Below, in pieces: positions 37,627-47,422 of a stretch of DNA of 64,000 bases (positions are counted from its first letter, which is position 1; the number at the start of each line of letters is the position of its first letter). The stretch covers positions 30,996-94,995 of the forward strand of contig JAEUTQ010000031.1 in NCBI GenBank assembly GCA_016787445.1. Reading direction: 5' to 3'. The DNA comes from Bacteroidia bacterium. Its GTDB lineage: Bacteria; Bacteroidota; Bacteroidia; B-17B0; Aurantibacillaceae. The notes under the pieces are model-generated. The model searched no databases, had not been told where the DNA came from, and saw nothing but the letters and a program-made list of their open reading frames with translations. A program made the translations under genes and the position numbers.

Positions 37627-38130
37627 TTAACGGCCAAACATTTTATCAGATTTGTCTTCGCGTGATTGGTCTTCTAAAGGATATTCTTTTCTCAGAGGGA
37701 AAATATCCATTTCATCCACATTTAAAATACGTTTTAAATTCGGGTGACCTTTAAACTTAACGCCGAAGAAATCGTAGGTTTCGCGTTCCATCCAATTAGC
37801 GCCCGGCCATAAGTCGGTTGCAGTTGGTATTTCAGGTTTATTGATGTCGAAAAAAGTTTTGATGCGCACACGATAATTTTTTGGCATGTTGTGTAAATGA
37901 TAAATTACACCCAATTGTTTTTCGTCTGCAGTTTGAAAACCGGTTAGGTCGGTTAAGAAATGAAAATTAAATTCAGGTTCGTTTTTTAATAAACTTAAAA
38001 CGGCATGAATTTTATCTTTATGAATATAAAATACAGGAAAATCGTAAAGCACTTCGGCTTTTTCCAAAGCTCCGGGAAGATCGGCGTTAAGCTTCTCTGA
38101 AATTTTATTTAGTAATTCTTCTTTGTTCAT
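37627..38130 (-). CDS. nuoC: NADH-quinone oxidoreductase subunit C
   Basis: 167 residues. The 30-kDa subunit, with its signature in WMERETYDFFGVKFKGHPNL, RILN and FPLRKEYPL. Separate from nuoD, as usual for the Bacteroidota operon. ATG start 21 nt after nuoB. Confidence 0.96.
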   Translation of the reverse strand: MNKEELLNKISEKLNADLPGALEKAEVLYDFPVFYIHKDKIHAVLSLLKNEPEFNFHFLTDLTGFQTADEKQLGVIYHLHNMPKNYRVRIKTFFDINKPEIPTATDLWPGANWMERETYDFFGVKFKGHPNLKRILNVDEMDIFPLRKEYPLEDQSREDKSDKMFGR

Positions 38131-38151
38131 GTTTGAAATTTCTTAACGGGA

Positions 38152-38718
38152 TTATTCCATTCCGTAACTGTTTAATAAGCGCTTGTATTCCGGTGACTGG
38201 CGGCGACGTAATGATTCGTTTTTAGCCAACTCCTGAATCTTTAAAATCCCTTCGATGATTTGTTCCGGACGAGGAGGGCAGCCAGGAACATATACGTCAA
38301 CAGGAATAATACGGTCGATACCTTGCAGCACACTGTAAGTGTCAAATATTCCACCGCTACTGGCGCAAGCACCAACAGATAAAACCCATTTCGGTTCTGC
38401 CATTTGTTCGTACACCTGACGTAATGTTGGTCCCATTTTTTTTGCAATCGTTCCCATCACCATTAGCATATCCGCCTGACGAGGAGAAAAACTCAAACGC
38501 TCGGATCCAAAACGCGCTAAGTCGTAATTGCTGGCCATGGTAGCCATAAATTCAATTCCACAACATGATGTTGCAAATGGCAAAGGCCATAATGAATTAG
38601 CGCGGGCTAACCCAATAACATCTTCTAGTTTGGTTGCAAAAAAGCCCGGGCCCTCAAGTCCTTCCGGACTTTTAGCCATGTCAAGCTTTGTGCGTTTTTG
38701 TAGTTTATTATTGCTCAT
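38152..38718 (-). CDS. nuoB: NADH-quinone oxidoreductase subunit B
   Basis: 188 residues. Carries cluster N2. Ligands are the vicinal CC in [12 protein letters not shown], the Cys of VGACASSGG and the Cys of [10 protein letters not shown]. It begins 51 nt after nuoA. ATG start. Confidence 0.97.
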   Translation of the reverse strand: MSNNKLQKRTKLDMAKSPEGLEGPGFFATKLEDVIGLARANSLWPLPFATSCCGIEFMATMASNYDLARFGSERLSFSPRQADMLMVMGTIAKKMGPTLRQVYEQMAEPKWVLSVGACASSGGIFDTYSVLQGIDRIIPVDVYVPGCPPRPEQIIEGILKIQELAKNESLRRRQSPEYKRLLNSYGME

Positions 38719-38769
38719 GAATTTTTTATATTTTATTCAGATAAAACAGACTGAATAAGAAATGGTTTA

Positions 38770-39144
38770 TTAATCTTCCCACTGAACGGCTTTTTTAGCC
38801 AACATGTAATAGAATCCAACCAGAAGTAATGCGATAAACGAAAACACTTCGATTACCCCAACGATTCCTAGTTCTTTGTAATTAACAGCCCATGGGTACA
38901 TAAAAATTACCTCCACGTCAAATAAAACAAAGAGAATAGCTACTAAGAAATACTTAATTGAAAACGGTAAACGGGCGTTACCGTGGCTTTCGATACCACA
39001 CTCAAAAGAATCGAGTTTAATTTTGGTTTTACGCTTAGGCCCAAGCATATGAGAGGCAACCATGGTGGTTACCACAAATCCTAAGGCAACAATAAACATT
39101 AAAACAATTGGTAGGTAATCGGTTGGCGTGTTTGTAGACCCCAT
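38770..39144 (-). CDS. nuoA: NADH-quinone oxidoreductase subunit A
   Basis: 124 residues, three membrane helices. Conserved FECGIESHGNARLPFSIKYFLVAILFVLFDVEVIF region (identified here from the FECG, FSIKYFLVA and FDVEVIF blocks). First gene of the complex I operon; a nested inverted repeat occupies its leader just upstream. ATG start. Confidence 0.96.
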   Translation of the reverse strand: MGSTNTPTDYLPIVLMFIVALGFVVTTMVASHMLGPKRKTKIKLDSFECGIESHGNARLPFSIKYFLVAILFVLFDVEVIFMYPWAVNYKELGIVGVIEVFSFIALLLVGFYYMLAKKAVQWED

Positions 39145-39156
39145 ATGTATTGCGTT

Positions 39157-39214
39157 AAATCAGGTTGTAAGGTTAACGATTTTTGGCTAAATCGTCAAAT
39201 ATAAAACCTGATTT
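39157..39214 (-). promoter_or_regulatory. Nested inverted repeat in the nuoA leader
   Basis: Outer arms AAATCAGGTT (39157-39166) and AACCTGATTT (39205-39214) are perfect 10-bp complements. Inside, ACGATTT (39176-39182) and AAATCGT (39189-39195) form a second perfect 7-bp hairpin. On the minus strand the structure ends 12 nt before the nuoA ATG. On the plus strand it is followed by a T-run. It may be a regulatory leader, an attenuator, or the terminator of the upstream T9SS gene; the sequence alone does not decide. Confidence 0.5.
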
Positions 39215-39232
39215 TTTAAGCAACTAAAAAGC

Positions 39233-42200
39233 CTATTCCTTCACGAACTTATAATTAACGAAAACAGTATTGTTGGTTAACTTTAAAGAATATACACCTT
39301 GCGCTAAACCGTTAACTGAAACCTCTGATTTCTCGCCACTTATAGCTTTAAAGCGCCCGGTTTTAACAACCTGGCCCAAAGTATTAATTATTTCATAGTT
39401 AATTTCAGCATCTGAGCCATTCACAAACGATAAATGAAGGTTATCTCTTGTAGGATTTGGCCATATTTCTAATGACTGGAAAACCATAAATTGTTCTTCT
39501 ACAGAAGATAAAGTAACATAAACTGCAGAGGAAGATGATTGGCAAGCTCCGTTGTTTGTCCAAACACTGTACCAGCCGTCAGTAACAGGAGCAAAAGTTT
39601 GACTTGTTGCGCCACTTACAGGACTACCGTTTAAGTACCACTGATATCCTCCCGCAGAGGTCGCGCTTAATACATTACCGGTTTGTGTGATAGTTGGAGT
39701 AGGAGGTGGAGTTCCGACTGTGATAGTAGAATTACCAACAAATTCACAAGCCCCGGTGGAAGCGGTGTAATTATAAACAGTTGTTGCAGCAGGAGAATAA
39801 TACGCTGAAAGTCCGGTTTGTCCACCTGTCCAAACCACCGAGCTCGCATTAGTAGTAACAGTAACCACGCCGCTTTGACCGGAACAAATATTGGTACCGG
39901 TTGAAAGTGCTGTTGGTGTTGATACTACACTGATAGTGGTAGTATAAGGAGAGCTTGCGCCTACTGTATTTGTAGATACTAAACTAACTGTATAAACACC
40001 GGTGGCACTATAGGTAACGCTAGGGTTTTGAAGAGTTGAAACGGAAGGCGTTGCACCCGGAAAGCTCCATGCCCAACTTGTAGGAGAATTAGAAGACGCG
40101 TCAGTAAAAGTAAACGGAAGATTTATGCAGGCGCTGTTATAAGCCGTTGTATAAAAAGCAAATGGAGAAGCAAGTGGGTCAGAGTATAAATCGGTTTCCC
40201 AGGTGCCACGACCATAAGTTCCTGCTCTTAGTTTTCCTGTTGGATAATAAATCTCTAAATCATTTACTATAACGTTTGGCAGCCCACTCATAAATGGCAT
40301 CCATGAAGACATACTAAGTTCCCTGTAATAAACACCAACATCTGTTCCAACGTAAACTGAACCGGCGCTGTTGTTTTTGTATACGATACAGTTAGCCGGA
40401 ATGTTTGGTAAACCGGTAGAATAATTAGTCCAGCTGGCGCCACCATTATTCGAATAAAAAACTTTATTACCGGACGAATAACCCGACAAAGTGATATATA
40501 CATTGTTTGTGTTTAAATTATCAATAGCAATACCGGTAATTTGAGCCGAGCCAACAGGCAAGCTTCCTGTGATGTTACTCCATGATGTTCCGCCGTTTGT
40601 TGTTTTATAAATAGAGGCGCTGCGTGAGGCATAAATTACATTGGTATTTGAGGCCACCATACTTAAATGTTGTAATTCTCCGCCGCCACTTAATGTTCCT
40701 AATTGAGTCCAGGTGCTTCCTTTATTTGTTGATCTGAAAACCTGCTCATAACCACAATAGAAAACATTGGCGTTAACCGGATTTTGAATAATTGGCGCCA
40801 CCCATGCTGCGTTTCCAGTTAAGCCACTCACAATGTTCGACCATGAAGAACCTGAATTAGTGGAACGATAAAAATCGCCGTAGTATATCGAAGATATTAA
40901 GGTGTTGTTTGAACTCCAATCAACAAAACAATCCATACCATCACCGCCGTTTATTTCCGACCATGTAGTGCCATTTAAATAATTGGTACCATTATCTTGA
41001 TGGCCGGCAATAATTTGATTAGGGTTAGAAGCAGAGTTTCCTATACGATATTGTTGCGAAATGTTCATGGTTCCGTTAATGGAAGCATAGGTGCTACCTG
41101 CATTTGAGGTTTTAGCAATTCCTCCATCGGTACCAAGGAAAATAAGCGAGTTGGTTACATACTGAACATCATGAAGATCGGCGTGTACATATGGTTTACC
41201 GCCTCCGCCATACCAATGCGAATGAAGTGACCAGGTCTGCCCACCGTTAGTTGATTTCCAGGTATTAACTCCACCCGCAATAATCTCATTCGGGTTTGTT
41301 GGCGAAACACCAATTGCAATATCATACCAGCCTTGTCCACCCGCGTCCGTACCGGTTGTGTTCCAACCAAAAATATTTGGTGTAGTTGACATGGTAGTAA
41401 AAGATGTAGCCGAATTGGTAGATCTATATAATCCGCCAAAACTATTATCAACCGAGTTGCTTCCTAATACATAAACATAATTTGGATCTGCCGGAGTAAC
41501 AGCAATTGAAGTGCGATTCAAAGAATTTACTGCACCAAGAGATACGCCCGAATATGAAGTTCCGCCATTGGTAGACTTGTAAAAATTTCCACCGCCACCG
41601 GCATAAACCACGGTTGTATCACCCGGCCTAAATTCAGCATCTTTAAAGCTACCTGCAATACTAACGCTCCAGGTTGCACCTCCATTAATTGAGCGATACA
41701 TGCCAACAGATGTTGCAGCAATAAGTTTATTAGGATTTAAAGGATTTATAAGCAAACGACCGATTCTTCTCATCTGACTTGTTGTCCACGTTAAACCGGT
41801 TGGGCCCCAGGTTAAACCGCCATCGGTAGATTTTAAAATTCCGGTTGCATAAGTGTCGCCGGCATCAATATCACCGGTAGCGATATACATATTATTAGGA
41901 TTAATGGGGTCAATCGCAATATCCGAAATACCTAAAGAGGCTAACTGATCGGTGTTGGTAGTCCAGCTGGTTCCTCCATCGTTTGATACCCAAAGACCTC
42001 CTGCGGCGGTTCCTACATAAATAGTGTTGGTTCCGGCAGGGTGAAAACGCACACATTGTAAACGACCCGCATCACCATTAACCGGTGACCCAAAAGGACC
42101 CATCGGAGTCCAGTTAGCAGTTGTAGCTGAAGGGGCCGCCGTTGCTTGTTGCTTTGCTGTTGAGTTCGTTTGAAGATAGTTTTGAAACTCTTCATATGCT

Positions 42201-42445
42201 TTAGAACGCGATGCGTTTTGCATATTTCCACTAGGATAAACCCTCGGTTCAACAAAATTAGCCCAGCGCAAAAATTGTTTATAGCCTTTTCCTCTTTCGT
42301 AAGGATGGTTTTTCCAATAGTCTTCAAACGACTTTTTAATGTCGTAAAAATTGGCGTTTGGGTCTTGCATTTTATTAACCCAATCCTGGGCGTTGGCAAT
42401 ACCAAAAGCAAGGCATAATAAAACCGTGTATTTTAAGTTTCTCAT
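39233..42445 (-). CDS. Large Asp-box beta-propeller / PKD / T9SS surface protein
   Basis: 1070 residues. Signal peptide 1-19 (IANAQ). About nine Asp-box (BNR/sortilin-type) repeats with SxDGGxTW-like text (SNDGGTSWTT, STDGGLTWGP, STNGGQTWSL, STNKGSTWTQ, SNNGGASWTN) form propeller blades over about 110-730. A PKD-type domain follows (about 750-840; FTDASSNSPTSWAWSFPGA, NPSVTYSATGVYTVSL), then an Ig-like region and a T9SS type A sorting domain (about 990-1070; EIWPNPTRDNLHLSF, GLAQGVYSLKLTN). Exported; ligand or enzyme activity unknown. Upstream of nuoA on the same strand with an 88-nt gap. ATG start. Confidence 0.93.
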   Translation of the reverse strand: MRNLKYTVLLCLAFGIANAQDWVNKMQDPNANFYDIKKSFEDYWKNHPYERGKGYKQFLRWANFVEPRVYPSGNMQNASRSKAYEEFQNYLQTNSTAKQQATAAPSATTANWTPMGPFGSPVNGDAGRLQCVRFHPAGTNTIYVGTAAGGLWVSNDGGTSWTTNTDQLASLGISDIAIDPINPNNMYIATGDIDAGDTYATGILKSTDGGLTWGPTGLTWTTSQMRRIGRLLINPLNPNKLIAATSVGMYRSINGGATWSVSIAGSFKDAEFRPGDTTVVYAGGGGNFYKSTNGGTSYSGVSLGAVNSLNRTSIAVTPADPNYVYVLGSNSVDNSFGGLYRSTNSATSFTTMSTTPNIFGWNTTGTDAGGQGWYDIAIGVSPTNPNEIIAGGVNTWKSTNGGQTWSLHSHWYGGGGKPYVHADLHDVQYVTNSLIFLGTDGGIAKTSNAGSTYASINGTMNISQQYRIGNSASNPNQIIAGHQDNGTNYLNGTTWSEINGGDGMDCFVDWSSNNTLISSIYYGDFYRSTNSGSSWSNIVSGLTGNAAWVAPIIQNPVNANVFYCGYEQVFRSTNKGSTWTQLGTLSGGGELQHLSMVASNTNVIYASRSASIYKTTNGGTSWSNITGSLPVGSAQITGIAIDNLNTNNVYITLSGYSSGNKVFYSNNGGASWTNYSTGLPNIPANCIVYKNNSAGSVYVGTDVGVYYRELSMSSWMPFMSGLPNVIVNDLEIYYPTGKLRAGTYGRGTWETDLYSDPLASPFAFYTTAYNSACINLPFTFTDASSNSPTSWAWSFPGATPSVSTLQNPSVTYSATGVYTVSLVSTNTVGASSPYTTTISVVSTPTALSTGTNICSGQSGVVTVTTNASSVVWTGGQTGLSAYYSPAATTVYNYTASTGACEFVGNSTITVGTPPPTPTITQTGNVLSATSAGGYQWYLNGSPVSGATSQTFAPVTDGWYSVWTNNGACQSSSSAVYVTLSSVEEQFMVFQSLEIWPNPTRDNLHLSFVNGSDAEINYEIINTLGQVVKTGRFKAISGEKSEVSVNGLAQGVYSLKLTNNTVFVNYKFVKE

Positions 42446-42680
42446 TGTGTGTGTGTATTAATAAAAAATAGGGTTTACGCGCATGAAGCGGTCGGGGATG
42501 GAATAACAAATATACAACACAAATGTTCAAAAACCCAACAAACAATGGCAATACATTGAAAACATACTACATACATCTTGTAATCCTAATTCAACAAAAG
42601 CCTGTTTATTAAATTGTATTTAAAGCTTCCAATTCAAAAATTAAATAAATAGTTTTAATGGAAATAATAAACCTTCCTGT

Positions 42681-44033
42681 ATGGCCAAAAAAGCAAGCAC
42701 ACGAACTTCAGAGAACAGAAAAATATTTGTCCTGGATACCTCAGTAATAATTTACGATCACACAGCCATTAAAAATTTTAAAGAGCACGATGTTGTTATT
42801 CCGATTACCGTATTGGAGGAATTGGATAATTTTAAAAAAGGAAACGACACTAAGAACTTTGCTGCCCGCGAATTCACACGCTATATCGATTCATTGAGCG
42901 GAAAGAACACCCTTCAAGACTGGACCTCCATTAATGGCCCTACACGCGGAAAATTTAAAATTGAAATGAATACCTCCAGCAAAGTAAATGCTGAGCGGAT
43001 ATTTGACGATAAAAAAGCCGACCATCGAATTTTAAATACAGCTTTATATACTGCGGAAAGTAATCCGGGACGAAAAGTTATTTTAGTAACCAAAGACATC
43101 AACTTACGCATCAAAGCAAAATCACTGAGCTTACAAGCAGAGGATTATGAAACCGGAAAAATTAAAACGGTAGATGAGCTTTATACAGGGATGAGCGAAG
43201 TGGAAAAAGTACCTGCCGATAAAATCGCGAACATTTATCAAAAGGGCGCGAATCCGTCAAAGGATATTCTTAAAAAACAAGAGGCGCTGCCAAACCATTA
43301 TTATATTTTAAAGAACGGATCACAATCGGTTTTGGCGCGTTATGATGCTGAAGAGCAATCGTTGGAACGTGTTGTAAAAAGCACCGCCTTTGGTGTTATT
43401 CCAAAAAACGCAGAGCAATCTTTTGCTTTAGATGCCATTATGAATCCGGATATTAAATTAGTAACCATTCAGGGTGTAGCGGGTACCGGAAAAACATTGT
43501 TGTCATTAGCTGGCGCACTTGAACAACGTAGAAATTACCATCAAATTTATCTGGCGCGTCCAATTGTGCCTTTAAGCAATAAGGATATTGGTTATTTACC
43601 CGGTGATGTAAACTCTAAACTTAATCCTTACATGGAGCCGTTGTGGGATAATCTTAAATATATCCGCAGCTTGTTTAGCGAAAAAGACAAAGAACATAAG
43701 CAATTGAACGAAATGGTGGAAAGCCAAAAATTAGTGGTTTGTCCGTTGGCTTATATTCGTGGAAGAAGTTTAAGTAATGTGTTTTTCATTGTGGATGAGG
43801 CACAAAATCTAACACCGCACGAGGTAAAAACAATCATTACGCGTGCCGGCGAGAATACTAAAATCGTGTTCACAGGCGATATTTATCAGATAGACACTCC
43901 ATACCTCGACGCGCAAAGTAATGGACTCAGCTACTTAATTGAAAAAGTAAAAGGCCAACCCCTTTACGCGCATATTACCTTACAAAAAGGTGAGCGTAGT
44001 GAGTTGGCCAATTTAGCTAACGACTTATTATAG
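42681..44033 (+). CDS. PhoH family protein (PIN + PhoH ATPase)
   Basis: 450 residues. N-terminal PIN-type nuclease domain (about 14-150; VLDTSVIIYDHTAI, VLEELDNFKKG with PIN acidic residues, LVTKDINLRIKA) fused to a PhoH P-loop ATPase (about 240-445; Walker A GVAGTGKT near residue 265, Walker B FFIVDEAQNLTP, IVFTGDIYQID). This PIN-PhoH architecture occurs in RNA-helicase/nuclease proteins. Cytoplasmic. ATG start; convergent with the LamG-like gene with one base between stop codons. Confidence 0.95.
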   Translation: MAKKASTRTSENRKIFVLDTSVIIYDHTAIKNFKEHDVVIPITVLEELDNFKKGNDTKNFAAREFTRYIDSLSGKNTLQDWTSINGPTRGKFKIEMNTSSKVNAERIFDDKKADHRILNTALYTAESNPGRKVILVTKDINLRIKAKSLSLQAEDYETGKIKTVDELYTGMSEVEKVPADKIANIYQKGANPSKDILKKQEALPNHYYILKNGSQSVLARYDAEEQSLERVVKSTAFGVIPKNAEQSFALDAIMNPDIKLVTIQGVAGTGKTLLSLAGALEQRRNYHQIYLARPIVPLSNKDIGYLPGDVNSKLNPYMEPLWDNLKYIRSLFSEKDKEHKQLNEMVESQKLVVCPLAYIRGRSLSNVFFIVDEAQNLTPHEVKTIITRAGENTKIVFTGDIYQIDTPYLDAQSNGLSYLIEKVKGQPLYAHITLQKGERSELANLANDLL

Positions 44034-44034
44034 T

Positions 44035-44949
44035 TTATTCAACTATAAATTTCTTGGTTGCAGTTTTGTTATCCTTCGATTGTAATTGAAGGAAATAAAT
44101 TCCTGATGTTAAGTTAAAACGAATTTTATTTTCCGATAAATTACCTGTTGTTATGGTTTTACCTGTAATATCAGTGATAGTATAAAAATCAAAACCCTCT
44201 CCGGATTTAATTAATAATTCTTTTGAAGCTGGCACCGGATAAATGGTAGTTGACAAAGAAATATCGGTGGTTTCCTGTACCCCCATTCCTATAGCGCATA
44301 TTTGACTAACTTCGGTTGGAGTAAGCGCGCGGTTGTAGATGATTAACTCATCGGCTAAAAAGCCCGGATACAAAGCGCCATTGGGAGTAATCGCCGGTGA
44401 ACGTCCCATGCGTACTAAATTGGTATTGTTGTAATACGTAATAATTTTTGATCCAATTAATACTCCGTCTATATAAAAAGTAGTGGTGCCGGATGCGTGT
44501 GTTGCTACTAAGCAATGCCAGGCACTATCTCCGCTTGCCGAGCTAGTAATGTTATTTGTGTAGTTGGTTACTACTTTGTTATTCGGGGCAGACTCCTGTG
44601 TAAAAGCAAAACAGTCTGTTTGAATGGAGTAATTAAAATAGGACTTGATATTGTTGTAAGGAGGGAGATTTCTAATCCATAAGCAAACCGATCTATCAGT
44701 ATTTCCTTGCGGGATACCATTAACAATTCCGTTAACAATACAATTACTGTCTATGGCAATTCGGTAGGCTGAATTAGGATTTCCAAATCTGTCGGGTGCA
44801 TATTGGGGTTTTTGTGCCGTAAACACATTTCCCATTTGTCCGTTAAGATTATTGTTAAACATAAAACGCTCAACCATACCCGAGGTCGGGATTTGGGAAT
44901 ACCCTAAAAAACACATCAGGGTAAAAAGTGATGAGTAGATTTTTTTCAT
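44035..44949 (-). CDS. LamG/concanavalin-like T9SS sorting domain protein
   Basis: 304 residues from ATG 44949 (MKKIYSSLFTLMCFLGYSQ signal peptide); the longer non-ATG reading to 44991 is less likely. Residues about 20-220 resemble a LamG/concanavalin A-like jelly roll (MVERFMFNNNLNGQMGN, WHCLVATHASGTTTFYIDGV, LVRMGRSP, GFLADELIIYNRAL), common in Bacteroidota surface proteins. C-terminal T9SS sorting domain (about 225-304; IYPVPASKELLIKSGEGFD, GIYFLQLQS). Likely an exported carbohydrate- or surface-binding protein. Confidence 0.88.
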   Translation of the reverse strand: MKKIYSSLFTLMCFLGYSQIPTSGMVERFMFNNNLNGQMGNVFTAQKPQYAPDRFGNPNSAYRIAIDSNCIVNGIVNGIPQGNTDRSVCLWIRNLPPYNNIKSYFNYSIQTDCFAFTQESAPNNKVVTNYTNNITSSASGDSAWHCLVATHASGTTTFYIDGVLIGSKIITYYNNTNLVRMGRSPAITPNGALYPGFLADELIIYNRALTPTEVSQICAIGMGVQETTDISLSTTIYPVPASKELLIKSGEGFDFYTITDITGKTITTGNLSENKIRFNLTSGIYFLQLQSKDNKTATKKFIVE

Positions 44950-45085
44950 GAGTGATTTTTGTTTAAAAATAGAACATTCAGAGTTAAACACAAAAAATTC
45001 ACGTTAAAAAAATGACCAAAATCAAGAGAATATCCCTTGAAGCAATCCTTTTTTGGTTAATTTTGTTCTTCCAAAACAGCTCTGT

Positions 45086-46336
45086 ATGAAAGAACAAAAT
45101 GTAGATGTATTAGTAATTGGCGCAGGACCCGCAGGAACTATTGCTGCCAGCATCATTAATCAAGCCGGCTATAAAGTAAAAATTGTAGAGAAAGAAAAAT
45201 TCCCTCGATTTGTAATTGGCGAAAGTTTATTACCTCGTTGTATGGAGGCTTTAGAGGAAGCAAAATTTTTGGATGCTGTAAAGGCAAAAGGATTTCAGGA
45301 AAAATTTGGCGCCAAATTTATTCGTGGTGAACACGACTTGTGCGACTTTAACTTTTCAAATCAATTCACAAAGGGATATAACTGGACCTGGCAAGTGCCG
45401 CGCGGCGAATTTGATTTGACTTTAGCGACTGAAGTTCAAAAGCAGGGTGTTGAGGTGAATTTTGAATCAACTGTTACAGATATAAAATTTGAGGGGTCTA
45501 ATTCAACCACAAAGGTGTTGAATAAGGATGGTAGTGAACAAATAATAAAAGCAAAATTTATTGTTGATGGTAGCGGATACGGTCGTGTTATTCCGCGTAT
45601 GTTTGGAATGGACAAACCAAGCTCTTTGCCGCCACGTAAAACATTATTTACGCATATCAAAGACCCAAATCGTTTAAAGTATAGCGAGCCAAATCGAATT
45701 ACAGTAGTGGTACACGAGCCTCAAACCTGGATTTGGGTAATTCCTTTTTCTAATGGAAACACTTCAGTTGGCTTTGTAGCCAACCCGCCTTTTTATGACA
45801 AAGTAAAAGGCATGTCGCCGGAAGAGGCATTACGTTTCTTGATTAATTCCGAGCCACACATTAAAGAGCGTTTTGGTGATGCAGAATTTTTATTTGAGCC
45901 TCGCACTATCGAAGGGTGGAGTGTAACAACAGAAAAGTTTTATGGCGAAGGATTTGTGTTAACCGGTAACGTAACCGAATTTTTAGATCCTGTATTCTCT
46001 TCAGGCGTAACATTAGCATCTGTATCAAGTCAGAATGCAGCACATTTAGTCATTAAGAAACTAAAAGGTGAGCATGTTGATTGGGAAGAAGAGTTTATGA
46101 AGCCTTGTATGGTTGGTGTTGAAGTGTTCAGAAGCTATGTAAACGGATGGTACGACGGAACCTTATATGATATTTTCTTTTCGAAAGAAACCAATCCTGA
46201 ATTTAAGAACCAAATCTGTTCGGTGTTAGCCGGCTATGTTTGGGATACTACTAATCCTTTTGTGAAGAAACATGATAGGGCATTAAAATCACTAAGAGAC
46301 GTGATTAACTTATCAAAACCACAAAAAGTAAATTAA
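45086..46336 (+). CDS. FAD-dependent oxidoreductase of the flavin halogenase-like superfamily
   Basis: 416 residues from ATG 45086 (MKEQNVDVLVIGAGPAG); the non-ATG start at 45053 adds residues before the FAD motif and is unlikely. GAGPAG near the N-terminus binds FAD, and FPRFVIGESLLPR is the second flavin element. The halogenase-type WxWxIP pattern is present as WIWVIP, and a Lys in QEKFGAKF sits where the catalytic Lys of tryptophan halogenases lies. Geranylgeranyl-reductase-like oxidoreductases share the fold, so the substrate and reaction remain open. No pigment or secondary-metabolite neighbours are seen. Confidence 0.85.
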   Translation: MKEQNVDVLVIGAGPAGTIAASIINQAGYKVKIVEKEKFPRFVIGESLLPRCMEALEEAKFLDAVKAKGFQEKFGAKFIRGEHDLCDFNFSNQFTKGYNWTWQVPRGEFDLTLATEVQKQGVEVNFESTVTDIKFEGSNSTTKVLNKDGSEQIIKAKFIVDGSGYGRVIPRMFGMDKPSSLPPRKTLFTHIKDPNRLKYSEPNRITVVVHEPQTWIWVIPFSNGNTSVGFVANPPFYDKVKGMSPEEALRFLINSEPHIKERFGDAEFLFEPRTIEGWSVTTEKFYGEGFVLTGNVTEFLDPVFSSGVTLASVSSQNAAHLVIKKLKGEHVDWEEEFMKPCMVGVEVFRSYVNGWYDGTLYDIFFSKETNPEFKNQICSVLAGYVWDTTNPFVKKHDRALKSLRDVINLSKPQKVN

Positions 46337-47335
46337 TTAATCGTTATTTAAAAAACTACTTGAGAAAGGCACAACAGCTTCGAGATTGCTGTTGCGTAAT
46401 GGAACACGTTTGTCCATTTCCAGCATGGCTGCTAAAACCAATTGAGTATAGTTTTGAGAGGCCGATTTAAAGGCGCCGCTTTCGGTTTGCCACAATGTAT
46501 ATATCAAATTCATGCCGCCCTCATTTGGCGCAAAGCTAAATAGAGCTTTTCTAACATTACCGGCGCCGGCGTGATAACTGTGCATCACCAATAATCTAAA
46601 CCATAAGTCGTTTTCATTATAACTAATGTGCAGCGAGTCGAGCATCTGACGCGTTTTGGGTAAACAAATCGTTTTAATTAAAGAAGAGGCGGCATAAGCT
46701 GAGCGTTCAAAATTAGCGCGCTCATCGATGTGACGATTTACTTTTAATCCGTACATGCGAGCCACTTCCTTCATTAACTGAAACGGACCATACGCACCGA
46801 CATTTGATTTTTGCAGTTTATTCGGACTTTCTATTAATAAAATGGCTTGCGCGTACCAAGGGTCAACACCGTTAGCTACAAAACAATTGATGCCGCGATC
46901 AAAATTTTCGAAGGCCTTTTCAAAATCATAAAAGAACTGACGACCATAAGTCACTAGAACTTTTTGATTAGAGTCTAAGCCATGTGCTGTTCGAACGCTG
47001 TCGCGGAAGCGTTGTTTAATGTCGCTGTTTAAATAATACCAGTTTTTATTATATGTTTTTTGAATCACCGTGCGCGATTGTCCCAAACTGATAATTACGG
47101 TGTCTTTAGAAAGATTCATGATTTGACGCCAGAATTTAACTTGCGCTAAAGTATCACACCGGTTCAGATAGATTTGATGATCGAAAACGTAATCACTGCT
47201 TATTTTGTTTTCGTTTTTGCACACGCCTATGACCCCATCACATAAGCTGTTTTTTTGAATAGGCTTTTTTAGACTATCATTATTATGATGGCCGTATAGA
47301 CTAAACGTTAAAAATATGAGTGATAGAAATTTCAT
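46337..47335 (-). CDS. Exported lytic transglycosylase-like (SLT domain) protein
   Basis: 332 residues from ATG 47335 (MKFLSLIFLTFSLYG signal peptide); a GTG at 47404 would add 23 residues and a second hydrophobic stretch. Residues about 180-310 carry the SLT lysozyme-like features: DPWYAQAILLIESPNKLQ with the candidate catalytic Glu in IES, NVGAYGPFQLMKEVA, and MHSYHAGAGNVRKAL. It probably cleaves peptidoglycan in the periplasm. The N-terminal part (20-170) has no recognised domain. The stop codon directly abuts that of the convergent oxidoreductase gene. Confidence 0.82.
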   Translation of the reverse strand: MKFLSLIFLTFSLYGHHNNDSLKKPIQKNSLCDGVIGVCKNENKISSDYVFDHQIYLNRCDTLAQVKFWRQIMNLSKDTVIISLGQSRTVIQKTYNKNWYYLNSDIKQRFRDSVRTAHGLDSNQKVLVTYGRQFFYDFEKAFENFDRGINCFVANGVDPWYAQAILLIESPNKLQKSNVGAYGPFQLMKEVARMYGLKVNRHIDERANFERSAYAASSLIKTICLPKTRQMLDSLHISYNENDLWFRLLVMHSYHAGAGNVRKALFSFAPNEGGMNLIYTLWQTESGAFKSASQNYTQLVLAAMLEMDKRVPLRNSNLEAVVPFSSSFLNND

Positions 47336-47422
47336 ATACTTTACTGAAGCATAAGTTACAAAAATTACAGGTAAGACGCAAAGGATAAATGTTAATTTTT
47401 TCACTTATGAATGTTTATAGCG

